DNA of 64,000 nucleotides from Pseudarthrobacter sulfonivorans (GTDB lineage: Bacteria > Actinomycetota > Actinomycetes > Actinomycetales > Micrococcaceae): positions 62,001 to 126,000 of the forward strand of contig NZ_JANFCZ010000007.1 of assembly GCF_024391045.1 (NCBI RefSeq). The letters are read 5' to 3'. Under the pieces are notes generated by a model that ran no database searches, was not told the DNA's origin, and saw only the letters and a program-made list of their open reading frames with translations. Numbering within the stretch: the first letter of the stretch is position 1; every line of letters begins with the position of its first letter. The position numbers and the translations under genes were made by a program. Below are positions 17,606 to 25,331 of the stretch, piece by piece.

Positions 17606-18343
17606 ATGGATTCCCAGGCGCCGAGCACCATGGCCGAGTCCCGCTGCCTGGTGATCGGGGCAGCCAGCGGCATCGGGCGTGCGACGGCGACGCGCCTGAG
17701 GGCGTCCGGCGCCGCGGTGACGGGTGCGGACTTGCCCTCGGCCACCTGGCCGGGCGGACCAGGCACCTCACTCGCCATGGACGTCACCGACCCGGCGTCG
17801 GTTGCGGCGGCCGTCGCCGCGGCGGATCAGGAGATGGGCGGGCTCGACGCGGTGGTGAACTGCGCGGGCATCCTGGGCCCCGTGGCCCCGGCAGCCGCCA
17901 CCTCGGTCCAAGACTTCGAACGCATCATGCAGATCAACCTGACAGGGGCGTTCATTGTCTCCCAGGCCGTCCTGCCGGGGATGGCCGCGGCAGGGTACGG
18001 GCGGCTGCTCCATATCTCCTCGACGGCGGGCAAGGAAGGCGTGGTCAATATGCCCGCCTACTCGGCCAGCAAGGCCGGGATTCTGGGCCTGGTGAAGTCA
18101 CTCGCCAAGGAGTTCGCCTTGTCCGGCGTCACCGTCAATGCCCTCGCCCCGGGCAATGTGGTGACCCCGCTTTTCGCTGAAGTGCCGAAAGAACAGCAGG
18201 CGGCCCAGGCCGCCAAGATCCCGATGGGCAGGTTCGGGACGCCCGCTGAGGCGGCCGCCCTCATCGAATTCATCGTTTCACCGGCGGCCTCCTACACCAC
18301 CGGCTCCGTCTTCGATCTGTCCGGCGGCCGGGCCACCTACTAG
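17606..18343 (+). CDS. Short-chain dehydrogenase/reductase
   Basis: A 245-residue SDR with the cofactor motif IGAASGIGRA near residue 17, VNCAG, the catalytic Ser in ISSTAG and YSASK. It starts at the ATG at 17606, 2 bp after the previous stop; a longer frame from 17414 overlaps the shikimate-dehydrogenase-like gene and is rejected. It is part of the right-arm operon and probably oxidises a hydroxyl on a related intermediate. Substrate not recognisable. Confidence 0.88.
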   Translation: MDSQAPSTMAESRCLVIGAASGIGRATATRLRASGAAVTGADLPSATWPGGPGTSLAMDVTDPASVAAAVAAADQEMGGLDAVVNCAGILGPVAPAAATSVQDFERIMQINLTGAFIVSQAVLPGMAAAGYGRLLHISSTAGKEGVVNMPAYSASKAGILGLVKSLAKEFALSGVTVNALAPGNVVTPLFAEVPKEQQAAQAAKIPMGRFGTPAEAAALIEFIVSPAASYTTGSVFDLSGGRATY

Positions 18344-18411
18344 CCCCTGCACCAGCCCCTGCCGGACCGCACCACAATTTCCTACCAGCACCAGAAAGAT
18401 GGCACCTGTTG

Positions 18412-19578
18412 ATGATCACCCCATCACCTGTCACCGCCCGCCCCCTTCGCATCGGAATCGCAGGGTGCGGGGCGATCTCCCGCAACCACCTGGAGGCGTT
18501 CCGCGCCCTTGACGACGCCGTCATTGTGGGCGTCTGCGACATCGACCTCCAGCGGGCCCAGGACACCGCGGAAGCATGGGAAATCCCTGCAGCCGTCAAT
18601 ACCGTTCAGGAGCTCCTGGGCCTCGACCTGGACATCGTCTCGGTCTGCACCCCGCACCCCACCCATGAGGATGTGGTGCTGCAGGCCGCCGCCGCAGGGG
18701 TCCACGTGCTCTGCGAAAAGCCCATCGCCACTGACTTGGCGTCCGCAGAGCGCATGGTGAATGCCTGCGATGACGCCGGCGTGAAACTGGGTGTCCTCTT
18801 CCAGCGGCGGTTCTGGCCGGCCGCCCAGCGCATCCGCGCAGCGATCGACGACGGCACCCTGGGCCGGCCCATCATGGGCCAGTGCTCGGTGATGCTGCAC
18901 CGCGAACCCGAGTACTACTCCCGCGACGCCTGGCGCGGGACCTGGGCCAGCGACGGCGGCGGGGTGCTGATGACCCAGGCCATCCACTACATCGACCTGC
19001 TGCAGTGGTTCATGGGAGACGTGGCCGAGGTTTACGGGAAAATCAACACCTTCAAGCACGGCGAGCACATCGAAGTGGAAGACTCCGCGACCGCCGTCAT
19101 CACGTTCACCTCCGGCGCCCTGGCCACCCTGGAAGCATCGACGGCGGTGTCCCCCAGCCTGGGCGTGCAGATCCGGATCACAGGGGAGACCGGGGCCTCC
19201 GCTTCCCTGACTGAATTCCCGGAAGGCAGCGACGGGCGAGTGGACCTGTGGGCCGTGGCCGGTTCGATCAGCACCGAGCCTGTTTACCCCGCGGGAGTTG
19301 ACCCGAACGTCAGCCTCACGACAATAAACGGCCAGCTCATCCCGCACCACACCGCCCAGGTCCGCGACTTTGTCCACTCCCTCAGGAACAGCGGGGAACC
19401 GGCCATCACCGGCCAGGACGCGACGAAGGCCCTGCGGATACTGCTGGCGGTCTACGAATCATCCCGTACAGGTCTCCCGGTCCCTTTCGCCCCGGTGCCT
19501 GAAAGCACACGGCCCCTCGCACAGGTTGCCAGCACCGCCGCACACAACGAACTGAGCCTGAACGGAGCACAGTCATGA
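18412..19578 (+). CDS. Gfo/Idh/MocA-family oxidoreductase
   Basis: A 388-residue NAD(P)-dependent dehydrogenase of the Gfo/Idh/MocA family. The Rossmann start is LRIGIAGCGAISRNHLEAF, followed by the family motif CEKPIA (the conserved EKP) near residue 101, and a C-terminal alpha/beta domain with GGGVLMTQAIHYIDLLQWFMG. Such enzymes act on sugars, inositols and other polyols. A TTG directly before the ATG at 18412 is an alternative start; the ribosome binding site is weak. It overlaps the following TIM-barrel gene by ATGA. Confidence 0.88.
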   Translation: MITPSPVTARPLRIGIAGCGAISRNHLEAFRALDDAVIVGVCDIDLQRAQDTAEAWEIPAAVNTVQELLGLDLDIVSVCTPHPTHEDVVLQAAAAGVHVLCEKPIATDLASAERMVNACDDAGVKLGVLFQRRFWPAAQRIRAAIDDGTLGRPIMGQCSVMLHREPEYYSRDAWRGTWASDGGGVLMTQAIHYIDLLQWFMGDVAEVYGKINTFKHGEHIEVEDSATAVITFTSGALATLEASTAVSPSLGVQIRITGETGASASLTEFPEGSDGRVDLWAVAGSISTEPVYPAGVDPNVSLTTINGQLIPHHTAQVRDFVHSLRNSGEPAITGQDATKALRILLAVYESSRTGLPVPFAPVPESTRPLAQVASTAAHNELSLNGAQS

Positions 19579-20444
19579 CCGGAAACGCGCAGAGGTTAGT
19601 CGGCCTGGCCCAGCTGTCCTTGTTGAACACCGCCCCGCCTGAACTGGTGGGCATTGCTGCCCAGGCGGGCTTTGATTTCATCGGTGTCCGGGTGCGCCCG
19701 GTGACGCCAGGGGAACGGCCCTACAACCTCCAGCCAGGGTCTCCAATGCTCCGCGAAACCCTGTCCCGGATGCGGGACACCGGCGTCACGGTGCGGGACA
19801 TCGAGTTCCTGCTGCTGGACGGCAGCGACCAGCGCGACGCATGGCTGCGCATGATGGAAGCCGGCCATGCACTCGGTGCAAGCACCCTCACCGTGGCCGG
19901 TGCCGATCCGGACTCTGCGCGGCTGGTTAACACGTTGGCCCGGATGACCGAGGACGGCCGCGGTTTCGGGATTACCCCCACCCTCGAAGCCATTTCGTAC
20001 CAGCCCGTCGCCTCGATCGCCCAGGCTGCGGAGATTGCCGGCCGGGCCGGCTGCCGGATCGTGGTGGATACACTGCATTTCAACCGATACCACGGTCCGG
20101 GTGCCGCCCGCCAGTGGGCAGAACTGCATGCTAACGCGGACCTGGTGCCGCTTCTGCAGCTGTGCGACGGGCCCGAAGCACGGCCCGGCAGCCGCGAGGA
20201 ACTGGTCACCGAATCCCGCTCTGAGCGGGATGTTCCGGGCGAGGGAGAGTTCGGCCTCGCGGCAGCGGTTGCTGCGCTTCCGGTCAGCCTTCCGGTCAGT
20301 GCGGAGGCGCCCTCGGACCGGCGTGTGGCGGAACTGGGCGAGCTCGGCTGGGCGCGCCTGCTTAAATCAGGGGTGGACGCCGTGCTGGCCCGGGCAGACA
20401 GCTTGCAGCTGACCGGCACTCTTGACGCGGCGGCCGCAAAATGA
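19575..20444 (+). CDS. Sugar phosphate isomerase/epimerase-like TIM-barrel protein
   Basis: A 289-residue protein of the xylose-isomerase-like (AP endonuclease family 2) TIM-barrel superfamily. Visible features are GLAQLSLLNTAPPELVGIAAQAGFD at the start, metal-ligand-like residues in TPTLEAIS and VDTLHFNR, and QLCDGP. The fold includes sugar isomerases, inosose dehydratases and 3-dehydroshikimate dehydratases. With a shikimate-dehydrogenase-like gene two places upstream, a dehydroshikimate-dehydratase-type step giving an aromatic product is an attractive but unproven idea. It overlaps both neighbours by ATGA. Confidence 0.82.
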   Translation: MTGNAQRLVGLAQLSLLNTAPPELVGIAAQAGFDFIGVRVRPVTPGERPYNLQPGSPMLRETLSRMRDTGVTVRDIEFLLLDGSDQRDAWLRMMEAGHALGASTLTVAGADPDSARLVNTLARMTEDGRGFGITPTLEAISYQPVASIAQAAEIAGRAGCRIVVDTLHFNRYHGPGAARQWAELHANADLVPLLQLCDGPEARPGSREELVTESRSERDVPGEGEFGLAAAVAALPVSLPVSAEAPSDRRVAELGELGWARLLKSGVDAVLARADSLQLTGTLDAAAAK

Positions 20445-21280
20445 GCGGCACCACTGCAGAGATCACGACGGCGGAACTTACGCCGGGTGTGCACATCCCG
20501 CTAATCGGCTTGGGAACCTGGCCGCTGACGGGTGAGGCTGCTTCTGCCGCAGTGGCCCAGGCCATCGGCAACGGCTACCGGCACATCGACACCGCCGAGA
20601 ACTACGTCAACGAGGCCGCCGTGGGGGAGGGCATCCGCCGCAGCGGTATCGACCGCGGGGACCTGTTCCTCACCACCAAGTTCAACACCCGGTGGCACAG
20701 CCGGAGCGGCGTTCGCGATGCCTTCGGCCAGGCGGTGCAGCGGCTAGGCACCGACTATCTGGACCTGTTCCTGGTTCACTGGCCCAACCCAGCCCAGGGG
20801 AGATTCGTTGAAGCCTGTGAAGGGCTGCAGGACCTGGTTGATAACGGCTCCATCAGGGCCTGGGGTGTCTCGAACTTCAAACCTGCCCACCTGCGGCTCG
20901 TCAAGGACGCCGGCCTGGCCGTCCCGCTGAACCAGGTCCAGGTTGATCCCGAGCATGGCCAACCGACCCAACTGGCGTACCACCGCGAGCACGGGATAGT
21001 CACTGCCGCCTACAGCCCGCTGGGTCGTAATGGGAGTTTCCTCAGCCACCCCGCCGTCACCGGACCAGCCGAAGACTTCGACAAGACCCCCGCCCAGATC
21101 GTCCTGCGCTGGCACGTCCAGCACGGCCGCGTGGCGGTGCCGAAGTCCGCGGACAACCAACGCCAGCGGGAAAACCTGGACCTCTTCGGTTTCGCCCTGA
21201 CCCAGCAGCAAATGGCTGCGATTGATGCACTCGAAACCGGTGCACCGCCGCGCCTCGACTCCGACACCTACTTCCACTGA
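20441..21280 (+). CDS. Aldo/keto reductase
   Basis: A 279-residue aldo/keto reductase. The catalytic tetrad is complete: Asp50 and Tyr55 (DTAENY), Lys80 (TTKF) and His113 (VHWPNP). The C-terminal NADPH-binding segment includes VAVPKSADNQRQRENLDLF. It is close to the 2,5-diketo-gluconate-reductase-type branch. The ATG overlaps the previous stop by ATGA and the gene ends 13 bp before flavin dehydrogenase copy 3, in the same operon. Substrate unknown; carbonyl or hydroxyl interconversion in the island pathway is inferred. Confidence 0.9.
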   Translation: MSGTTAEITTAELTPGVHIPLIGLGTWPLTGEAASAAVAQAIGNGYRHIDTAENYVNEAAVGEGIRRSGIDRGDLFLTTKFNTRWHSRSGVRDAFGQAVQRLGTDYLDLFLVHWPNPAQGRFVEACEGLQDLVDNGSIRAWGVSNFKPAHLRLVKDAGLAVPLNQVQVDPEHGQPTQLAYHREHGIVTAAYSPLGRNGSFLSHPAVTGPAEDFDKTPAQIVLRWHVQHGRVAVPKSADNQRQRENLDLFGFALTQQQMAAIDALETGAPPRLDSDTYFH

Positions 21281-21293
21281 GAAAGCACTGAAC

Positions 21294-23105
21294 ATGTCTG
21301 CACCTCTGAAATCCTCTGTTGTACGGCCGAGCCTGGACTGCGATGTTCTGGTAGTCGGCTCCGGCGCGGGCGGCCTGTCTGCCGCCGTGACCGCCGCTTA
21401 CCACGGACTGAAGGTAGTGGTTGTTGAAAAGGCCGAAGTCTGCGGCGGTGCGACGTCCTGGTCCGGCGGGTGGGCCTGGACCCCCGGCAACCCGCTGGCC
21501 AAAGCTGATGGCGTCAACGAGGACCGCGAACTGTTCCGCGCTTACCTTCGCCACCGGCTCGGCAGGAACTACCAGGAAGACAGGGTGGAGGCATTCCTGG
21601 AGGCGGTCCCTCATATGGTGGGCTTCTTCCAGGACAAGACCAGCCTCCAGTTTGTCCCGGGAACCAAGATCAAAGACATCTACGGCAGCACTCCCGGGGC
21701 GGGTACCGGGCACCGCTCCGTGGGGCCGAAACCGATGAACGCACGTAAAATCAAGCCCGAACTCCGCGCCAAGATGCGCCACCAGCTCTACGAGACCTCG
21801 TTCCTGGGCATGGGCATCATGGCAGGCCCGGACCTGACCAAATTCCTTTCCGCCTCCCAAGGCAACATCAAGGGCATCTTCCACGCAGGCTGGCGGGTCG
21901 CATTCCATGCCCTGGACCTCGTCACCCACCGGCGGAACATGCAGCTGGTCAACGGGACCGCCCTGACCGGCCGGCTCCTGAAGTCCGCCGATGACCTCGG
22001 GGTGGAGATCCGCGTCTCCACGCCAGCCAGGCACCTGCTGACCGATGCGGCCGGGAAGGTGACGGGCGCCGTCGTGAGTTCCCCGGAAGGCGAGCTGCAG
22101 ATCAACGCCTCCCGCGGCGTCGTCCTGGCCGCCGGCGGGTTCCCCAACGACATCACCCGCCGCAAGGAGCTGTTCCCCAAGACGCCCACCGGCCGGGAGC
22201 ACTGGACGCTGGCGCCGAAGGAAACCACCGGTGACGGCATCACCATGGCCCAGGCCGTGGGCGCACGCTTCGAGACCGATGTGGAGTCCCCGGCCGCCTG
22301 GTGCCCGGTCTCGCTGGTCCCATACCGCAACGGACGCACCGGAACGTTCCCGCACATCATGGACCGGGCCAAGCCGGGCAGCATCGGCGTCCGCCGGGAC
22401 GGCAAGCGCTTCGTCAACGAGGCCAACGGCTACTACGACTACGTCGAAGGCCTGCTCAACGCCACCCCTGAGGGTGAACCGGTGGAGGCCTGGCAGATCG
22501 CTGATGCGGCGTTCGTGCGCAAGTTCCCCCTAGGCATGGCCAAGCCGCTTCCGGTGCCGCTGTTTCCCTACCTGCGGTCCGGGTACCTCAAGAAGGGCAA
22601 CACGCTCGAGGAACTGGCCGCAGCCTGCGGCATCGATCCGCAAGGGCTTGCCGCGACCGTCGCAGAATTCAATGACAACGCCCGCAAAGGCGTTGACCCC
22701 GACTTCGACCGCGGGGCCAGCGAATTCAACCGCTACGGCGGGGACCCCACGAATACCCCGAACCCCTCGCTGCGGCCGCTGGAAAAGGGGCCGTTCTACG
22801 CCGTCAGGATTGTCCCGGGATCCTTCGGTACCTTCGCCGGGCTCGCTGCCGATTCCCGGGCCCGGGTTCTGGATAACCTCGGCCGGCCCATCAGCGGCCT
22901 GTACGTCGCGGGCAATGACCAGGCTTCTGTCATGGGCGGGCATTACCCCGCCGGGGGAATCAATCTGGGGCCGGCGCTGACCTTCGGGTACATTGCCGGC
23001 CGTGACCTCGCCGGCGCCACACAGTACGAGGACGATGGAGCTGCAGCACCCGAAACAATGACAGGGCAAGGGGGAGCAGCGGATATCCAGCACGCCTCCG
23101 CGTAG
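21294..23105 (+). CDS. FAD-dependent dehydrogenase, KstD/fumarate reductase superfamily (copy 3)
   Basis: A 603-residue flavoprotein. The FAD fold is CDVLVVGSGAGGLSAAVTAA (about residues 16-35), followed by EKAEVCGGATSWSGGWAWTP. The C-terminal motif GLYVAGNDQASVMGGHYPAGG closely matches copy 2. The start at 21294 is chosen over 21222 because the longer frame overlaps the aldo/keto reductase. It has an Ala/Gly-rich C-terminal tail and ends the right-arm operon. Directly after it the sequence breaks into gene fragments, so 23105 is the right edge of the intact island. Confidence 0.87.
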   Translation: MSAPLKSSVVRPSLDCDVLVVGSGAGGLSAAVTAAYHGLKVVVVEKAEVCGGATSWSGGWAWTPGNPLAKADGVNEDRELFRAYLRHRLGRNYQEDRVEAFLEAVPHMVGFFQDKTSLQFVPGTKIKDIYGSTPGAGTGHRSVGPKPMNARKIKPELRAKMRHQLYETSFLGMGIMAGPDLTKFLSASQGNIKGIFHAGWRVAFHALDLVTHRRNMQLVNGTALTGRLLKSADDLGVEIRVSTPARHLLTDAAGKVTGAVVSSPEGELQINASRGVVLAAGGFPNDITRRKELFPKTPTGREHWTLAPKETTGDGITMAQAVGARFETDVESPAAWCPVSLVPYRNGRTGTFPHIMDRAKPGSIGVRRDGKRFVNEANGYYDYVEGLLNATPEGEPVEAWQIADAAFVRKFPLGMAKPLPVPLFPYLRSGYLKKGNTLEELAAACGIDPQGLAATVAEFNDNARKGVDPDFDRGASEFNRYGGDPTNTPNPSLRPLEKGPFYAVRIVPGSFGTFAGLAADSRARVLDNLGRPISGLYVAGNDQASVMGGHYPAGGINLGPALTFGYIAGRDLAGATQYEDDGAAAPETMTGQGGAADIQHASA

Positions 23106-23179
23106 ATGAAGCGCTCGGCGTCCTCGCGCGTGGCAAAGATCCCCATCGAACCGCCGGCCGGATCCGGTGTTTGGAACAT
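23106..23179 (-). pseudogene. Fragment resembling a YciI-family C-terminal half
   Basis: The minus strand reads DPAGGSMGIFATREDAERF, which looks like the middle of a YciI-type protein, but the frame runs straight into the antisense of the flavin dehydrogenase and has no proper start. I read it as a remnant overlapping the island edge. Confidence is low because only about 25 residues can be compared by eye. Confidence 0.3.
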
Positions 23180-23208
23180 ACCCAGGATCCTACGCCCGGG
23201 TCGGGAGG

Positions 23209-23295
23209 GGATACTGGGTCAAGCACATCGAGCAGTACTGGAACCGGCGCCTGGACGCGCTGGGAGAATTTCTGGACGAGGAGAAACCGTCATGA
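23209..23295 (+). pseudogene. C-terminal remnant of an ArsR-type regulator
   Basis: The frame ending in TGA at 23293-23295 reads GYWVKHIEQYWNRRLDALGE followed by FLDEEKPS. This looks like the end of an ArsR-family regulator of the kind usually paired with an AHSA1/SRPBCC gene. Its stop overlaps the ATG of the SRPBCC gene at 23292, as expected for such a pair. No HTH region is present upstream, so the regulator has lost its N-terminal part. Confidence 0.45.
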
Positions 23296-23699
23296 CCGAG
23301 AACGCCATCCGGCTTGAGCGCCGGTTCCCGCACCCGAGTGCAGCCGTCTGGGATGCGCTGACCACACCCGAACTGCTGGCCCGCTGGTGGGCGCCGGGCG
23401 ACATCGCCCCCGTTGTCGGCCACCGCTTCACCATGGACATGGGCTCCTGGGGCCAGCAGCAGTGCGAGGTGCTCCCCGTTGACCCCGGGAACTCGATCAG
23501 CTTCCTGTTCTCCGAGGGCATGCTGGACACCACCATCACGTGGCGGCTCGAAGCCGTGGACGGCGGGACGGTCCTCCACCACGAGCACGCCGGTTTCCGC
23601 CTCGACACCCCCATGGGGAAGCAGGCCCTTGAGGGTATGGGCAGCGGCTGGCCTGGTCTGCTGACGCGGATCGACGGCGTCCTCGCCGGCGTCTCCTGA
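23292..23699 (+). CDS. SRPBCC-domain protein (AHSA1-like)
   Basis: A 135-residue START/AHSA1-type protein. It begins with the usual pattern IRLERRFPHPSAAVWDALTTPELLARWWAPGD and has the C-terminal helix segment GWPGLLTRIDGVLAG. The length is near normal, so this gene looks intact although its ArsR partner is truncated. The start is the ATG at 23292, which overlaps the ArsR remnant stop. The family binds hydrophobic ligands, and its role here is unknown. With the regulator gone, expression may be lost or constitutive. Confidence 0.75.
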   Translation: MTENAIRLERRFPHPSAAVWDALTTPELLARWWAPGDIAPVVGHRFTMDMGSWGQQQCEVLPVDPGNSISFLFSEGMLDTTITWRLEAVDGGTVLHHEHAGFRLDTPMGKQALEGMGSGWPGLLTRIDGVLAGVS

Positions 23700-23742
23700 C
23701 TCTTCTCTCAGCAGAGAAGCAAAAGGAAGGCGGGGGCTCCGG

Positions 23743-24283
23743 ATGGCGGAAATGCCGGCAGCCACGGTGGAAGTCAATGACGCCGTCGTCCGGTGCCTCC
23801 TCCGGGACCAGCGGCCCGACCTTGCGGACCGTCCTTTGGTGCGCGTTGCCTGCATGAGCAGCGCTACCTTCCCGACATAGCGCACCAGTCCCCAGTGGCG
23901 GTGCCTGTCCCGGTCCACGCGGGCCGGCCGACGCCGAACTTTCCGTGGCCGTGGAGCATCGTGCGGTGGGTACCCGGAACAGCGGCGTGCCGCTGACGGC
24001 CCGCGACTCGGCGTGGTGGAACGGCTCGGGGACCGCGAACGCTATCCGCAGGCAGCAGAGCTGAGGGTAATTTGGGCACAGGCCCTTGCTGCCAACGCTT
24101 GGGATGGTCCGCGCCCGGCACCGCTTCATGGGCACCTTTGGCCGCGCAGCGGATGGCGCCACCTGGGTGGGGGCCGGGGGCTGGGCTCTCGTCCTGGCCA
24201 CCGCCATGCTGAGCAACTCCGACGGTAATCCGCGGATGTTCGCCGTGGGGGAGTTCGGGATCAGGCAGGTCTTGGAAGGCTGA
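23743..24283 (+). pseudogene. Broken aminoglycoside phosphotransferase-family gene
   Basis: Four pieces of an APH-family kinase appear in order in different frames. These are VEVNDAVVRCLLRDQRPDLA (from the ATG at 23743), then LHEQRYLPDIAHQSPVAVPV and FPWPWSIVRWVPGTAA (frame of 23793), then VIWAQALAANAWDGPRPAP with LHGHL (frame of 24013, where the family has LHGDLHP), and finally GGWALVLATAMLSNSDGNPR with FAVGEFGIRQVLEG (frame of 24086). A normal member is about 900 bp; here 540 bp remain, with several frameshifts and internal deletions including most of the Mg-binding region. It cannot make an active kinase. A related N-terminal scrap lies at 41111-41182. Confidence 0.75.
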
Positions 24284-24299
24284 GTTTGCGGGGCTGGGG

Positions 24300-24314
24300 G
24301 TGTCTGACAGACAC
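24300..24314. promoter_or_regulatory. Perfect palindromic operator before the XRE regulator
   Basis: GTGTCTG-A-CAGACAC is a perfect 15-bp inverted repeat, 36 bp upstream of the likely GTG start of the XRE regulator. Autoregulation through this site is the simplest reading. No -10/-35 can be placed with confidence. Confidence 0.6.
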
Positions 24315-24350
24315 TGCCGCCAGTCCAGCGTGCTGCGTAGCGTGGTGGTT

Positions 24351-25331
24351 GTGGACAGAAAAGAAGAGATCCGTGAGTTCCTGATCTCGCGCCGTGCGAA
24401 GGTCAGCCCGGCGCAGGCCGGCATCCCCAGCTACGGGGAACTGCGGCGAGTTCCCGGGCTGCGCCGGGAGGAAGTGGCGCAGCTCGCCGGGGTGAGCACC
24501 GACTACTACACGCGGCTGGAACGCGGCAGCATCCGCGGCGTTTCAGATTCTGTGCTCGAGGCCGTGGCCTCGGCCCTCCAGATGGACGAGGCCGAGCGCG
24601 CTCACCTGATGGACCTGGCGCGGACGGCCAGCCCGCCGTCGAGCCGTAGACCCCGCCGGCCGGCACAGCAGCGGGTCCGTCCCGGCGTGCTGCGCCTGTT
24701 GGACGGGATGACCGGCGTGGCTGCCATCGTGCAGAACGGCCGTGGCGACCTGCTCGCTGCCAACCTGCTGGGCCGGGCACTGTATGCCGAGGTAATTAGC
24801 TCAGCCGTGCTGTCGGCCCCGGGCAACCCTGGCCGGCTGCCGAATCAGGCACGCCACCTCTTCCTCGACGCGCGGGCAGCCGACCTCTACCCCGATTGGA
24901 GCGCGGTCGCGGCCACCACGGTGGCGATGCTGCGCTTGGAGTCCGGCCGGAACCCCAACGACCGGGCCCTGAACGAGCTGGTCGGCGAGTTGACCACCGG
25001 CAGCGGGCTCTTCGCCGCGCTGTGGGCCGGACACGACGTGCGCATCCACACCACTGGAACCAAGCGATTCCACCACCCGGTGGCGGGGGAGCTGGCCCTG
25101 CAGTTCGAGACCTTGGACCTCCCCGGCGACGAAGGCCAGACGCTGTTCACCTTCACCGCGGAGCCCGGTTCCGCCTCGGAAAACGCGCTGGCCTTCCTCG
25201 CCAGCTGGGCGGCATCGCCTCCCGACCCAACCACCGCCGGCGAGCCTGCCAGCGGATCCACCGCCCCCGCGCGCTCCCACACGCAACAGCCGGGGCGCAA
25301 CCCAGGAAAGACAGGACCAACACATGACTGA
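24351..25331 (+). CDS. XRE-family HTH regulator with MmyB-like ligand domain
   Basis: A regulator of 326 residues from the GTG at 24351 (VDRKEEIREFL). It has an N-terminal XRE helix-turn-helix (LRREEVAQLAGVSTDYYTRLER, about residues 36-57) and an MmyB-like sensor domain with ALYAEV, NQARHLFLDARAADLYPDW and the C-terminal GLFAALWAGHDVRIHTTGTK. The C-terminus ends in a Pro/Ser-rich tail. A longer frame from 24300 would run through the operator and is less likely. It overlaps the SDR gene by 8 bp, a common pair in actinobacteria in which the regulator is thought to control its neighbouring SDR. Confidence 0.85.
   Translation: MDRKEEIREFLISRRAKVSPAQAGIPSYGELRRVPGLRREEVAQLAGVSTDYYTRLERGSIRGVSDSVLEAVASALQMDEAERAHLMDLARTASPPSSRRPRRPAQQRVRPGVLRLLDGMTGVAAIVQNGRGDLLAANLLGRALYAEVISSAVLSAPGNPGRLPNQARHLFLDARAADLYPDWSAVAATTVAMLRLESGRNPNDRALNELVGELTTGSGLFAALWAGHDVRIHTTGTKRFHHPVAGELALQFETLDLPGDEGQTLFTFTAEPGSASENALAFLASWAASPPDPTTAGEPASGSTAPARSHTQQPGRNPGKTGPTHD

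Noticed and set aside
16380..17771. A 463-codon minus-strand frame over the shikimate-dehydrogenase-like gene
   Set aside because: The plus-strand gene has the catalytic Lys/Asp pair and ATGA coupling; the minus frame has no motif.
21057..22355. A 432-codon minus-strand frame
   Set aside because: Shadow of the third flavin dehydrogenase and the end of the aldo/keto reductase.
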